Assembly (NCBI GenBank): GCA_033439765.1
Contig: JAULSN010000006.1
Coordinates: forward strand, 2,542,001-2,606,000
From: Lasiosphaeria ovina
Taxonomy: Eukaryota > Ascomycota > Sordariomycetes > Sordariales > Lasiosphaeriaceae
Length of the DNA stretch: 64,000 bases
Direction of reading: 5' to 3'
This document shows positions 22,190-35,300 of this stretch, one piece after another. The translations under genes and the position numbers were made by a program. The notes under the pieces were generated by a model that was not told the origin of the DNA, made no database searches, and saw only the letters and a list, made by a program, of their open reading frames with translations. The first letter of the stretch is position 1. The number at the start of each line of letters is the position of its first letter.

Positions 22190-23367
22190 ATGCTCGCAGC
22201 CCCCATGCCTGTGCCCACAACCTCCATGTCGACCCTCAACTTCCGCTACTCGCGACGCTCCGCCTGTGACCGCTGTCGCGCCTACAAGCTCCGCTGTCAG
22301 CGCGACGAACGGCTCGGAAAGCCGTGTGAACGATGTGCCAAGTCTCGCCTGGCGTGCACCACCACCTTTGATCCCGCGTCAACGTCAACATCGTCGTCGG
22401 CAGCATCATCATCGGCTTCCCAGGCTCCGCGACTCAGCGCCGCCGCGGCCCAGGCCCAGCACCAGCAGCAAAATAACAATGGCCAAATCCAGGCCGGGGC
22501 AAAGGAGCACCAGACCTTTCTACCATCGCCTGAGCGGCTGCACTCGCCGCCAGACCAACGCGATGGGCGACACAGCACCTTTGCACAGCGAGCAAACCAA
22601 GGGCATCTGTCGTACTCGCCTCCCAGCCAGCGGGAACCCGATGATAGCCATTTCCAGCACCCGGGGGAGGCGCCACGGAAAACCAGAAGCATGGAGAGAA
22701 ACGACAATACAGGCGGCGAAAACATGCTGTTGGATTCAAATCCGTTGGTATGAACCCTCGCTCCTGTGCTTGGTCTGAGAAGCACTAGTAGCCCTGGCTA
22801 ACACAGCGCTCCACGCACAGGGACTTGATCCAATGGATTTTACCCTCCCCGACATGGCTTTCGACGCCAATGATCTCAGCCTGCTGATGGTGGACCATTC
22901 TCCCACCCGCGCCTCGGCCGGATCTGCATGCAGGCGACCTGGTGGGGACGACGGCTCGGGGGTGTTTGGTCACGAAGACGACGCGACGCTCTGCGGACCG
23001 GGGCCCGGCACAAGCCTGGGATGGGGTTCGCATGGCGCACACCCAGAGCCCTGTCTGGACTCTGGGAGAGACCCGAGGGACTTTGAATCGGACATGATGG
23101 GCGGGCCTGTCGACACGCAGCGGTTGACCAGCAGCTACAAGGACCTGTTGCGACTCAGCTTAGAATTGGTCGAGGAGCGGGAAATACTTGACACGCAGGC
23201 GCCGCTGACAGCGAGGCCGAGCATCGCACCGCTGACGTGCTCGTCAACGCAGCAGCAGCAACCCGTCAACCGTGTTCTCAGCCAGACGGCCCGGTTCTGG
23301 GACATTGTCAAGGCCATGTCATCGACCTCTCCAGAAACCTACGCAAATGGTAGCAACAGCAGCAGCA

Positions 23368-23400
<33 letters not shown>

Positions 23401-24020
23401 GTGGGAGTGGCAGTCAGACTCGCAGCAACAGCACCAGCAGCAGCGTCAGCCTGATCAACCTCAACAGCCTTCGCCATGGCTGGGAAAATGCCAGGCTGAA
23501 CGGCAACGGGGACCTGGACTCAAGCTTCTCGGCGTCATCGTCGTCATCGCTGCCCACGTCTGCGCCCGGGCGCCAAGACCACCTGCTCATGATCAACCTG
23601 GTCATGACCTATGTCAACCTGCTGCGCAACTGCCGCGCTGTCTTCACCCGCCTGTACCACGCCCTTCAGGTCACGCCGTCGCCCGAGTCCAATGCGATGC
23701 TGAGCCTCCCGAGCCTGCAGTTTGGCGACTTCCAGCTCGAGAACAACGTCTCCATCCAGGTCAAGGTTCTCATCGAGCTCACGTCGGGCATGCTCCAGCG
23801 CATTGGCAACGCGCTCGGCATCAACACGGGAACAGGCTCGGGCATTTCTTTGTCGCCAGGTGACCACAACTACCGACTGCCCTTTCTCAACGACCCGGTT
23901 GCCGTGTCGACCCGCGAGATCATATTATCGCAGGAGAGCATGCAAGGCGGCGTTCATGGCGGCGAGCCCCCTCTGACGGACATTATGAGCAATCTCAAGC
24001 GGCTGTTGGAGCGCAGATAA
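22190..24020 (+). CDS. Zn2Cys6 transcription factor, likely cluster regulator (2 exons)
   Basis: Exons 22190-22747 and 22821-24020 encode 585 residues (73-bp GT-AG intron, phase 0). Residues 26-56 hold the binuclear zinc cluster with Cys at 26, 29, 36, 46, 49 and 56 (spacing 2-6-9-2-6), followed by basic residues. The middle is low complexity (Gln, Ser, and a 12-residue Gly run encoded by GGC repeats at about 23370-23400). The C-terminal third has an AflR-like helical region (LLMINLVMTYVNLLRNCRAVFTRLYHAL). Regulators of this type bind CGG-containing sites and switch on their own cluster. It sits between the Diels-Alderase-like and hydrolase genes, and the ATCGGAG motif in the neighbouring promoters is its likely target. 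Confidence 0.88.
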
Positions 24021-24214
24021 TTACCTACCTGCCTAGGCAGCATTCTTCCCTTTCTCAGACACTGTTCAGTCCTCATCAGTTGGAAAACCCAACACACATT
24101 CATCATGACTCAGAAATAGCACTACTTACGGCAGGATACCTATTAGCATCACAATGAAAAAGAAAATCCCAAAAAGAAAACCATTTCCAAACCCCAGCAT
24201 GCCACTAAAACAAA

Positions 24215-24277
24215 CCCGGAGGTCACAGACACTCCCGGAGGTCACAGACACTCCCGGAGGTCACAGATGCTCCCGGA
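24215..24277. repeat. Three 19-bp tandem repeats overlapping the hydrolase stop
   Basis: The unit CCCGGAGGTCACAGACACT is repeated at 24215, 24234 and 24253, with a fourth partial copy starting at 24272. The hydrolase stop codon (24261-24263, reverse strand) lies inside the third copy, so the repeat codes for the last two residues. Confidence 0.85.
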
Positions 24278-25559
24278 CGATGCCAAAATGTCCGTCCAGA
24301 AACCGAAACACGCGCTGATTTGACAGCGCCAGCGCGCCCACCTTGGCCTGAAGCCCGCCCTCCCCCGGCGTCGTGCCCACCCACAGCTGCTTCTCATCCC
24401 CCTCCTTCAGATTCCTCAACCCATCATAAACGGCCGACGTGTGAGTCGACACATCTAGATAAAGCGACGCCTTCGCGCCCGTGACGAGCACTGGGCACCG
24501 AATCCGGTCCAGCAGGCTGCCCCCCCCCGGGAGCCGCAGCGTGTAGCTCTTCATCGCGCGCAGAATCTGCGAAGGGCGGCGCAGCCCGAAAAAAGTTCCC
24601 GTCGTGGCAATGTTCCACTTCATCTGGAAGGCGAGCCGAGTGCCGAGGTTGATGACGGCGTCGACGGCGCCGTCCCCGATCCAGCCGCGTTCCCACGCCG
24701 CCAGGAACGCCTTGGGGACCTGTGTCGTGGCAAAGTCCCAGAAGTCGTGGACCGGGTCGACGGCCACGCACGCCTTGAAGCGGGAGTCGCCGGCGGCGGC
24801 GCGTAGAGCAAAGTATCCGCCCAGGGATGTCCCCCAGACGGCGACGCGGCCTGTGTCGATGTCCAGCTCGGGCTTTGCGGTTGACAGGGTCTCGAGGTGG
24901 TCGAGCACGGCGCTGGCGACGACTTCCCAGTCGGGCCGGAAAACGATGCCGTCGCGGTGCAGTGTTAAGCCCTGGCCCGGCCCTTCATAGGTGACGGCCG
25001 CGTATCCCAACTCCAGCGCGGCGGCGGGCGCCATGAAGTAGATTTCCTCTGACAAGCCGTCGGCCCCGCTGTTGGCGATGAGGATTGGGGCTTTTTTTTG
25101 GCCCGGAATCCGGCGCCAGGATGGGGGGAGGTAGAGATAACCCGGCAGCGCGAGCCCCTCAAAGGGGATCTCGAGACGGTGTACTGTGCCGGGTGGGAAG
25201 AACCGTGTGGCGTCGCGGAAGAGGGCGACGGATTTCTCGCAGAGTGGGAGGTACCGCGGGTCTGGGCTCAGAGGGCCGGCGCCGGGGAGCATGTAGTAAC
25301 TGGCGCGAGAGTAGTTGTGGGCGCGCAGCAGGGCGCGCTTTGCGGCTTCTCTGTCGCCGCTTGCGCGGGCCTCGTTAGCGATGGCTTCAGCCTTGCGGGC
25401 CTGCTCGGCCCACGCGCGGTGCCAGCTCTCGGGGTCGTTGTCCTTGATTTGGCCAATTGCGTCGAGGCATTCAGCCAGCTCGGCACCGCCGGCTGCGGCC
25501 ATGCCGAGGATGCGGACGGTTTCGAAAGTGAAGAAAATACCAGGGAAGAACTGATGCAT
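24261..25559 (-). CDS. Alpha/beta hydrolase of the cytochalasan-cluster type
   Basis: A single exon from the ATG at 25559 (context AAGATGCA) encodes 432 residues. A helical N-terminal cap (about 1-110) precedes the hydrolase fold. The nucleophile elbow is WGTSLGGYF with Ser245, the oxyanion-side motif is NSGADGLSEEIYF, and a His at about 424 (DGHFGIVREHL) is placed to complete the triad. This is the DUF1100/EstA-like family that includes CcsE, PyiE and ORFZ in cytochalasan clusters. Mutants there lose the product, and the enzyme is thought to act just after chain release, in formation of the pyrrolinone dienophile. It is divergent from the PKS-NRPS gene, which supports coupling of the two steps. 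No break is seen. Confidence 0.85.
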   Translation of the reverse strand: MHQFFPGIFFTFETVRILGMAAAGGAELAECLDAIGQIKDNDPESWHRAWAEQARKAEAIANEARASGDREAAKRALLRAHNYSRASYYMLPGAGPLSPDPRYLPLCEKSVALFRDATRFFPPGTVHRLEIPFEGLALPGYLYLPPSWRRIPGQKKAPILIANSGADGLSEEIYFMAPAAALELGYAAVTYEGPGQGLTLHRDGIVFRPDWEVVASAVLDHLETLSTAKPELDIDTGRVAVWGTSLGGYFALRAAAGDSRFKACVAVDPVHDFWDFATTQVPKAFLAAWERGWIGDGAVDAVINLGTRLAFQMKWNIATTGTFFGLRRPSQILRAMKSYTLRLPGGGSLLDRIRCPVLVTGAKASLYLDVSTHTSAVYDGLRNLKEGDEKQLWVGTTPGEGGLQAKVGALALSNQRVFRFLDGHFGIVREHL

Positions 25560-26367
25560 CTTGGCGGATGCGTGTTGTCTGTGCCTGTGGCTCCAGCGTG
25601 AAGTGGTGCTAGAACTATCAAGGAGGTAGGAGGTAAACACTGCCGAGTTGGATTCACGATAGAGTTCAAAAGGAAAAGGATACCAATACAGAGTTTACAC
25701 AAATTCAGCAGCCATGGCACGTGGCGGTCTCCGGAGTCGATGGTAGACACACCGGAGCACACCGGAGCACACTGGAGCACACCGGAGCACACCGGAGCAC
25801 ACCGGAGCACACCGGAGCAGCACGAACCCCCCCTCGCAGTTCGGTGGTAAGCTCCTTTAGTGTGATTATTCGAGGCCGATAATGGTCTCCGACATGGACC
25901 GACCCTATTCCGAGTCGACTCCTAGCCGGTCCCTCACGCATGTCGATGCCGGTGCCCGATCCCGATGGCGTGCTCGACGCCGGTTCATTCCTGGCTGGCT
26001 GGCCTTCACCACCATGCCCCGAGCCGTCTTTGACCGGACTCACGTACCGCCCGTGGTGCAGTAGCTGGCTGAAACTCGGGACAGGGGAGCGGCTTTCGTC
26101 ATCGGCGCCAAGGGAAAACTAAGCGTAGTCGAGTAGCAGCCTTTCCAAGGTAGCTCATGCGGATAGGGGTTTGTTATGATGTCGCCCTGAATGGCGTCAG
26201 CGAGTCTGGAGGTGTTAAGATAGTCAGTTTCCTAGTACCGATCATGGCATGTAGAATGATACCAGTAAGCATTTGAAGATCTCAACGAGTGGGTCACCTC
26301 AATCCTCACTCAACGTCCAGGAACACCAGTTCACACCGACCCCAACATACCGGGAGGTTCCGCAGAA
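25560..26367. promoter_or_regulatory. Divergent promoter of hydrolase and PKS-NRPS with a phased CGGAG array
   Basis: This 808-bp space carries seven tandem 10-bp units at 25751-25820 (ACCGGAGCAC, one copy with ACTGGAG). Each holds a CGGAG-like core, the same core as the ATCGGAG motif found in the other cluster promoters. A 10-bp period puts all cores on one face of the helix. Single CTCCGAC and TTCCGAGTCG sites occur near 25883 and 25908. Confidence 0.55.
25751..25820. repeat. Seven tandem copies of a 10-bp unit (ACCGGAGCAC)
   Basis: Six copies are ACCGGAGCA(C/G) and the third is ACTGGAGCAC. The array lies about 190 bp upstream of the hydrolase ATG and 550 bp upstream of the PKS-NRPS ATG. 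Confidence 0.95.
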
Positions 26368-29300
26368 ATGGCACCGTCTCCCACGATACCCAACTATTCC
26401 TATCCTCGGGAACCCATAGCCATTGTTGGCAGCGCCTGTCGGTTCCCCGGAGACTCTTCATCGCCATCCAAACTCTGGGAACTCCTACGCCAGCCTCGCG
26501 ATGTGCTCCAGGAGATCCCTAACGACCGCTTCAACACGGCGGCCTTTTACCACCCTGATGCTCTGCACCATGGCACGACCAACGTCAAGCACGCATATCT
26601 GTTGGACGACAACCTCGGCCACTTTGACGCCCAGTTCTTCGGCATCAAGCCCGTCGAAGCCAACTCGGTGGACCCGCAGCAACGTATTTTGCTCGAGACG
26701 GTCTACGAGGGGCTTGAGCGAGCTGGCATCCCGCTCGAAAAGCTGCAGCGCTCCCAGACGGCCGTGTATGTGGGCGTCATGAGTGCCGACTATACCGAGC
26801 TGCTGGCACGCGACATTGACGCCTTTCCGACCTACTTTGCATCGGGAACGGCCAGGAGCATCCTTGCCAACCGCATCTCCTACTTCTTTGACTGGCACGG
26901 CCCGTCCATGACCATTGACACGGCGTGCTCCTCCAGCCTGTTCGCTCTGCACTTGGCTGTGCAGAGCCTTCGCGCGGGTGAGTCGCCCACCGCCGTCGTG
27001 GCTGGTGCCAACTTGGTGCTGGCACCGGACCAATTCGTCGCCGAGAGCAAGTTGAAGATGTTATCCCCCGATGGCCGGTCTCGCATGTGGGACAAGGATG
27101 CCAATGGATACGCGCGAGGAGACGGCGTGGCTGCCGTGGTGCTCAAGACGCTCAGCTCTGCCCTTGCCGACGGAGACTCGATCGAGTGCATTATCCGGGA
27201 GACGGGCATCAACCAGGACGGCCGTACCAAGGGCATCACCATGCCCAGCCCCACTGCCCAGGCCAACTTGATTTGGTCCACTTACAAGAACGCGGGGCTT
27301 GACCTATCCAAGCCCGAGGACAGACCACAGTACTTTGAGGCCCATGGAACGGGTGAGCCTTTTTCCCCTCGTGCTGCTCTGGGGAGACCTCAATGGCTAA
27401 CACGGTAACTTTTCTGCCAGGCACACCTGCCGGTGACCCGGTCGAGGCTGAGGCCATACGCACCGCTTTTTTTGGCCCAGTCTCGGGCTTCCAGCGTTCG
27501 CAATCCGATCCCCCTCTCTATGTTGGTTCCATCAAGACCGTCATCGGCCACACCGAGGGGACCGCCGGTGTCGCTGGAGTCATCAAAGGTTCTCTCGCGC
27601 TCCAGCATGGCATTGTGCCGCCCAATCTGCTGCTCCAAGAACTCAACCCCGCAGTCAAGCCCTTCTACGACGAGCTCAAAATCGTCAAGCAGGCCGAGGA
27701 GTGGCCGGCCCTCCCTGAAGGGGTCCCCCGTCGTGCGAGCATCAACAGCTTCGGATTCGGCGGTGCCAACGCCCATGCCATCCTCGAGAGCTACAATGCG
27801 CCCATCCCTGCTTCCCAAGCGGCCCAGGCGGCTGGGACGACCTCTCATCTGACCCCCTTCAACTTCTCTGCATCGTCGGAGAAGGCCCTGACAAGGCTTC
27901 TCGAAGCCTACGCATCCCACCTCCGAGCCAACCCTACCACCGATCTGGGCGATTTGGCTTTCACTCTGAACACGCGCCGCTCCACGCTGCCTGTCCGCAT
28001 CACGGTGCCAGCGCTGACCGCCGACAGCTTGGCCTCGAAACTCGACGACTTGGCCAAGACGCCGTCGGGAATTGTCACGGTGAACAGTGGCGCATCCTCG
28101 TCCTACCGCTCGGACTCCGGGTATCCCGCTTTGCTCGGCATCTTTACCGGCCAAGGCGCCCAGTGGGCTTCCATGGGAGCAAAGCTGCTGGCTGGCTCCG
28201 CTATTGCTGCCACCTCGATCCGCCGCCTCCAGCAAGCCCTCGACAGCCTCCCTGCCGAGCACAGACCCGAGTGGACGCTGTGGGAGGAGCTGTCCAAGGG
28301 CAAGGCCTCTTCCCGGGTTGGCGAAGCAGCCTTCTCGCAGCCGCTCTGCACTGCAGTCCAGATCGTCCTGGTGGACCTTCTTGAGGCAGCGAATGTCCGA
28401 TTCAAAGCCGTGGTAGGCCACTCGTCGGGCGAGATAGGCGCTGCCTATGCTGCCGGGTACCTTTCGAGCGAGGATGCCATCCGCATCGCCTACTACCGTG
28501 GCTACTTCCTCCACTTGGCAAAGGGCCCCCTGGGTTCTGGCGCCGGCGCCATGATGGCTGTTGGCACGAGCTATGAGGATGCGCAGGCTTTGATCGAGCT
28601 GGACGAGCTCGCCGGCCGCATCACCATCGCGGCATCCAACTCGCCAGAGAGTCTCACGCTGTCAGGCGACCTGGAGGCCATTGAAACAGCAAAAGCGATC
28701 CTCGAGGACGAAAACAAGTTCGCCCGGGTCCTCAAAGTCGACAAGGCCTATCACTCGCACCACATGTTCCCTGCTGCCGGACCGTACACGGAGGCCCTGG
28801 CCAGCATTGGCATCAAGGCCCGGCCTCGGCTCGACGGCCGCGAGCGTCCCGCCTGGATCTCCAGCGTTCATGCTGAGGATGCCGAGTCACTGGGTCATGA
28901 GGCACTGGGACCCGAATACTGGGCGCAAAACATGGTTGGCCAGGTCAAGTTCTCGCAAGCCGTCGAGCAAGCCGCCAGTGCCTTGGGGCCCTTTGACCTA
29001 GGCCTCGAAGTTGGACCCCACACAGCGCTCAAGAGTCCCGCCCTACAGACCATCCAGGCGGTGGCAGGCCAGTCCATCGCCTACGCCGGCCTGCTGCGCC
29101 GTGGAGCCAACGATTTGGAGGCTTTTGCCGAAGGATTGGGTTCCATCTGGCAATCTCTTGGGGCAGGAGTCGTCGACTTTGCAGGCCTTGAGAAAGCCTC
29201 CTCGTCCTCGTCCGGCGGACGGTCGCCGAAGCTGCTCAAGAACCTCCCATCGTACACTTGGGAGCATGACCGCATCTACTGGCACGAATCTCGCTGGTCC

Positions 29301-32300
29301 AAAGCCTTCCGCACCAGCGGGCAGCCCCCTCACCAGCTGCTTGGCACCCGGGCCCCAGACGGCACAGAAGGCGAAGTCCGTTGGAGGAACCGTCTGCACC
29401 CCCGCGAGGTCCCCTGGTTGGTGCACCATCAAGTTGACCGCCAGATTGTCTTCCCGGCGGCGGGATACTTGTCGGCTGTCGTCGAAGCCGTCGCTCAGCT
29501 CTATGGTGTCGAATCCATCCAGCTGCTCGAATTCCAGCATGTTGTCATTGGCCAGGCGCTGGTGCTCGAGGAGAACTCCGATGTCGAGACGCAGTTCAGC
29601 TTGCGCACGACCGAGACCCTCGGAGAAAAAGACAACATTGGCGCCGTCTTTGCTTTCTACTCGGCCTCCAACAAGGACTCGGTCAGCATGGTCAAGAATG
29701 CATCCGGTCGTATTCGCCTCACCCTGGGGACGCCGTCCCGCGAGGTCCTACCCAGCCCCCATAAACCCGAGCGGGAGTTTCTGGACGTCGAACCGGACCG
29801 CTTCTACAAGACGGTCGGCGAGGTGGGATTTGGCTACGCGGGGCCGTTCCGCAAGCTCCACGCCACACGACGGAGGCTAGACGAGTCGGCCGGTTTGATC
29901 CAGACCCCGGATGCTCACGAGGATGGAGGAGAGGGAGACTCTCAGCTGATCCTCCACCCCGGCACCCTTGATTGCGCGATCCAATCCATCATCCTAGCCT
30001 ACAGCTATCCCGGAGACGGCAAGATGCGGTCCATCTACCTGCCCACAACCATCGACAAGCTCCGCATCAACGTGTGGGCCAGCGCCGAGCTCAAAGGGCC
30101 ACCTGGGTCCAAGCTGCCGTTCTATGCATCTATCGCCGGGTCCCAGACCCAAGGTGACCTCGCCGGAGACGTCGAGATCCACTCGGCCGACGGTGCAACA
30201 ACCCTTGTCCAGCTCGAGGGCCTGCACACGACCCCGTTGACCGTGCCGGCCCCCTCCAACGATGCCAAGCTCTTCTTTGAGACGACGTGGGACGCAGAGG
30301 CTCCCGTGGGCAACCAGTCCCTCTGGGACTCGGATGGCGTCGACCAGTCCGACAACTTTGCCCTGTCATTTTCCCTGGAGCGTGTGGCGTACTACTACGT
30401 CCGCACGCTGGGTGAGGCGATCCCTGCCCCCGAGCGGGCCCATCTCGACTGGCACCACAAGATCTTCTACCAGTACATCGACACCGTCGTCGAATGGGTA
30501 GCTTCCGGGACGCATCCCTATGCGAAGCCCGAGTGGGCCGGCGACTCACAAGACGAAATCCTCTCCATCATCGACAAGTACCCAGACAGTATTGACCTGC
30601 GCATCATGCGCGCCGTGGGCGACAACATGGTGGCAGCGGTCCGCAACGAGATGAACATCCTTGAGGCCATGATGAAGGACAACATGCTCAACGACTTTTA
30701 CGCCTACGCCCTGGGCATGGAGGAGTACCTCCTCGACATGGCCCGCATGATCGGCCAGCTGAGCCATCGCTTTCCCCACCTGAGCGTGCTGGAGATTGGC
30801 GCCGGCACCGGTGGTGCTACGGCCATGATCCTCAAGACGCTCCAGGGCTCCTTCTCGTCGTACACGTACACCGACATCTCGAGCGGCTTTTTCGACAAGG
30901 CCCAGGACAAGTTCGCCAAGCATCGGTCCCGCATGGTGTTTAAAGTCCTGGACATTGAGCGGGACGTCAAGGAGCAAGGGTATGAACCGCATTCGTACGA
31001 CCTGGTCGTCGCCTCGCTCGTCTTGCACGCCACCCGCAACCTCGAGGAGACCATGAAGAATGCCCGCAAGCTGTTGAAGCCGGGCGGGCGTCTGCTGATG
31101 CTCGAGCTCACGGACAACGACCCCATCCGCTTCAGCTTCATCTTTGGTGGGCTGCCGGGTTGGTGGCTCGGCTACGAAGACGGCCGGACGATTTCTCCGT
31201 GTGTCGGGATAGGCGAGTGGGGGGCTGTGATGAAGAAGACGGGCTTCTCCAGCATCGAGGCCATCACTCCGCACAACACCACCTTCCCACTGCCGCTCAG
31301 TGTCATCATCACCCAGGCCGTCGATGACCGTATCGAGTTCCTTCGAGAGCCACTTTCCCCGGCGGCCGAAGCACTCGGGGCTCAGCATCTCACCATCATC
31401 GGTGGCGATCCTGATGGCAATACCGGACTCGTCTCCAAGATTTTCTCGGCCGCTGGCCGTCACTACCAACAACCCTTCAAGCACATTTCTCTGCTGGCCG
31501 ATGTGGCACAGCACGAGCTTCCCTTCCTCGGCAGCGTGGTGAGCCTCGTCGACCTCGGCACCGAACCGGCCTTTGAGTCGGTGTCGGCCGAGAAACTGTC
31601 CGGGCTTCAGGACATATTCCGACAGAGCAAGAACATCCTCTGGGTAACAGTCGGCGGGCTAGCAAGCAGCCCCTACCGGAACATGTACCGCGGCCTCCAG
31701 CGCAGCGTCGTCAAGGAGCTGAAGCACATCCGTGTCCAGCTCCTCGACTTTGCGTCGGAAGCCGATATTTGTGCTGACGAGATTACCAGCCGTCTCCTGC
31801 AGCTCGAAGCGGCTAGCCGCTGGGAACAGGACGGCCGGCTGAGCAATCTGCTCTGGTACCAGGAACCGGAGATTGTCGTCCGTGGCGGCAAAGCCCTGGT
31901 TCCCCGCGTGAGGCCGAGCACGCAGCGGAACCAGCGGTACAACTCGGGCCGCCGCCGTATCACCGAGGACGTCCGCCTTGACACGTCAGTGGTGTCCATC
32001 CGGAGCGCCGGGAACGGAGGCTTCACGGTTGAGAAGAGCGGCGATGCACCACCCACAGCAGCAGTGCTCGGCCATGGTCATGATCGCGTGGACATCCGCC
32101 TGTCGCATTCGCTCATCAGCCCGATCAAGCTGCCAGATGGAAGCTCCCTGTATTTGTCTGCCGGCAGGGATGTTGCAAGAGACGGCCATCATGTCATTGC
32201 GCTGTCCGAGACGCTCGACTCTGTCGTCCGCATCCCCCGAGGCTGGACCGTCTCCGTCTCTGTCGAAGCCGCCGAACGCGATGAGCAAGGAGAACTCGAA

Positions 32301-35300
32301 GCCAGACGCGCCCTTGTTGGCTTGTACACCCATCTTGTCGCCGATGGAATTCTCGGGGGCACACGCCCCCGCGACGTGGTTGCGGTGCTCGACCCCGGCT
32401 TCTCGCTGGGAAATGCCTTGGTTCCGCTCGCTGCCGAGAAGGGCGTCCAGCTGGTCTTGTTCACGAGCACCACCGCTGCTTCGGGGGGCAGGCTCTCCCA
32501 GCCGTGGGTCCCCGTTCACCCGCGAGCTACGAGGCAGGGGCTGCAGGGGGTGGTTCCTGCGAAGCCAACACGCTTTGTCGTCATGGGCGGCTCTGACGAT
32601 CTCGTGGCTGCGTTTGCGTCCGCGTTGCCGTCCGGATCGACGGTTGTTCGGGAGGAGCACCGCCGGTTAGGATATGGACTCCAATCAGGATCGACACACC
32701 TTGCAGGAGACGTTCGCACTGCTGTCTCGACAGCTTCGAGCCATCTTCAAACGGCGTGGGCGCGGTTCGCTGGCGAGTCGGTGCCTGCAGCAGACACACA
32801 AGCGTTGCTGCCCTCGGCGACGCTCGAGGAGGTTGCGTCGGGTTCTGCCCTCCGATACGGCTCCGCGCAGGCCATCGTCGCGTGGTCTGCCTCTCCTCGC
32901 GTCCCCGTCCCAATCTCTCCGGCGAGCAAGACGGTGCGGTTTGCTCCAAACAGGACGTACTGGATGGCTGGCCTGACGGGCAGCTTGGGCCTGTCGCTTG
33001 TGGAGTGGATGGTTGGGCAAGGGGCTCGGTATATCGCCCTGTCGAGCAGGAACCCCAAGGTGGATGAGGCATGGCTACGGGCCATTGCGGCGCGAGGGGC
33101 GACGGTTGCTGTCTATTCCAAGTAAGTTGACCTCCTAGGATTCCAGAAACCCGCCTAACATGTTTTGACGCAGCGACATTACGAGTCGGGACGACGTGCG
33201 TGATCTGCACCGCCGGATTCGCGAGACTCTCCCTCCCATTGCCGGAGTCGCCCAGGGCGCCATGGTGCTGCACGATTCGCTTTTCTCGGATGCCAACGTG
33301 GAGCGGCTGCAGAAGGTGCTGCGACCCAAGGTGCAAGGCAGCATCCACCTGGATGAGATCTTTTCCGAGGACAATGCAGACGAGAAGCTCGACTTCTTTG
33401 TCTTCTTCTCATCGGTTGCGTACGTGACGGGCAATGCCGGCCAGAGCGTTTATGCGGCCGCCAACGCCTTCATGGCCAGCCTCGCCAACCAGCGGCGTGC
33501 TCGGGGTCTCGCTGCATCTGTCATCAACATTGGAGCCATCCTAGGCGCTGGGTACGTGTCGAGAGAGTTGACCGAGGAGCAACAAGAGTATCTGCGCAAG
33601 GTTGGGCACATGTGGATGTCGGAGCAAGATGCGCATGAGATCTTTGCCGAGGGTGTTCGAGCCAGCAACCCCAAGTCTGCGGAGAGTCTCGAGTTTGAGA
33701 CGGGTTTCCGGTCCGACAAGGACCGCGCACGAGATCTCAAGGACGAGCCCCCCATGTTCCAGCACTTGGGCGCCGGACTAGGCGATGATGTCTCAGCGAC
33801 GGGCGATTCCAAGACCAGACAACAAAGTGTCAAGACTAAGGCCCGCTTGCTGAAGGCCACGAGCCACGAGCAGGTGTTTGATGTCCTGAAAGGTACGTCC
33901 TGTTCCCAGTCTTCCTTTAGCACCATCTCTTGTTAACAAGGTATTCCCAATTCTAGAGGGCTTTCTCTTGAAGCTGCAGGTGGCTCTGCAGTCCGACCCC
34001 GCCAGGTCAACGCTGGATGCGAGTCTCGACGAGCTCGGCGCCGACTCTCTTGTGGCCGTCGACATCCGCTCGTGGTTCCTCAACGAGCTTGGAGTCGACT
34101 TGCCCGTCTTGAAGATCCTCAACTCCCCGTCAGTGCGCGACCTCCTCGTCTCGGCCCAGGAACTTCTTCCTGCAACTGCTATTCCAAGCGCCCCTAGCGG
34201 CGCTGCCTCTGACGCCGCCAGCGCTGCCGCTGCCGATGCCGCCAAGCCAGTGCAAGAGTCACAATCCGTGGGGCCAATCTCCGACCCACCCGTGTCGGAG
34301 TCTGTGTCTCGGAGATCTTCCAGTCCGCTTTTTCCATCCGGCTCCGAGAGCGCGGAAACATCTCAGAACAGGTCTCCTCCCTCAACAGTGCCGTCTGAGA
34401 TTGACGACACCATCGACTCAACGGAGGCAGCTGATGGCAAGCTCCAAGGAAAACAGCCAGCGCTGCCTGCCGCATCCGAGGACCTCACAAACGCCGTGGC
34501 ATCGAGACTTCCTCCTGCCACCCAGCGAACTGCGCCCCTATCCTTTGGCCAGTCTAGATTCTGGTTTCTCAGGCGCTTTGTGGGAGACCAGACGGCCTTC
34601 AACATCACAACCGTGATAAAATTGCGCGGCAAGGTCAACGCTGAGTCGCTGGCGAACGCGGTCGCTGCCGTTGGCCAGCGGCACGAAGCCCTCAGGACAT
34701 GCTTCACCGTTGACGAAGCCACCAAGACGCCGCTGCAGGTTGTTCTTCCGACCTCGGCGCTGCGCCTTGAGCAGGCCGCCATCTCGAATGAGGCGGAACT
34801 GGACGAGGCTGTTCAGCAGCTTAAGAGCCACGTCTACGACATTGAGCACGCCGAGGCCCTCCGCATCCAACTTCTCACGCTGTCTCCGGAGCAGCACTAC
34901 CTCCTCCTGGGCTACCACCACATCTACCTTGATGGCATCGGCTATGTTGTCCTCATCTCCGACTTGGAGAGTGCGTATGGTGGCAACTTGGTCACCACAC
35001 CTGCCGCTACCGAGGTGCTTCAATACCCAGACTTTGCCCTGAAGCAGATCCAGGAGTACGAGAGCGGTGCGTGGTCCGGTGAGCTGTCCTTTTGGCGTCA
35101 GCAGTTTGCCGAGCTTCCCAAGCCGCTTCCGTTGCTGCCTCTGGCCGGCCTGCAAGCTCGGCTCAGCGCCTCGCAGTTTGGCTCCCACACTTCCGGCTTC
35201 CGAGTTGATCGTGGTCTCGCCGACAGGGTTAGCCAGGTTGCGCGCCGGTTCAAGGTGACGCCGTTCCATCTCTACCTGGCCGTCTTCCAGGTCCTGCTGT

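Noticed and set aside
27390..28514. Long reverse-strand open frame (374 codons) inside the PKS-NRPS gene
   Set aside because: It overlaps conserved KS and AT coding sequence and is a shadow of GC-rich codon use; the same holds for the long antisense frames at 30546-31514 and 34538-35860.
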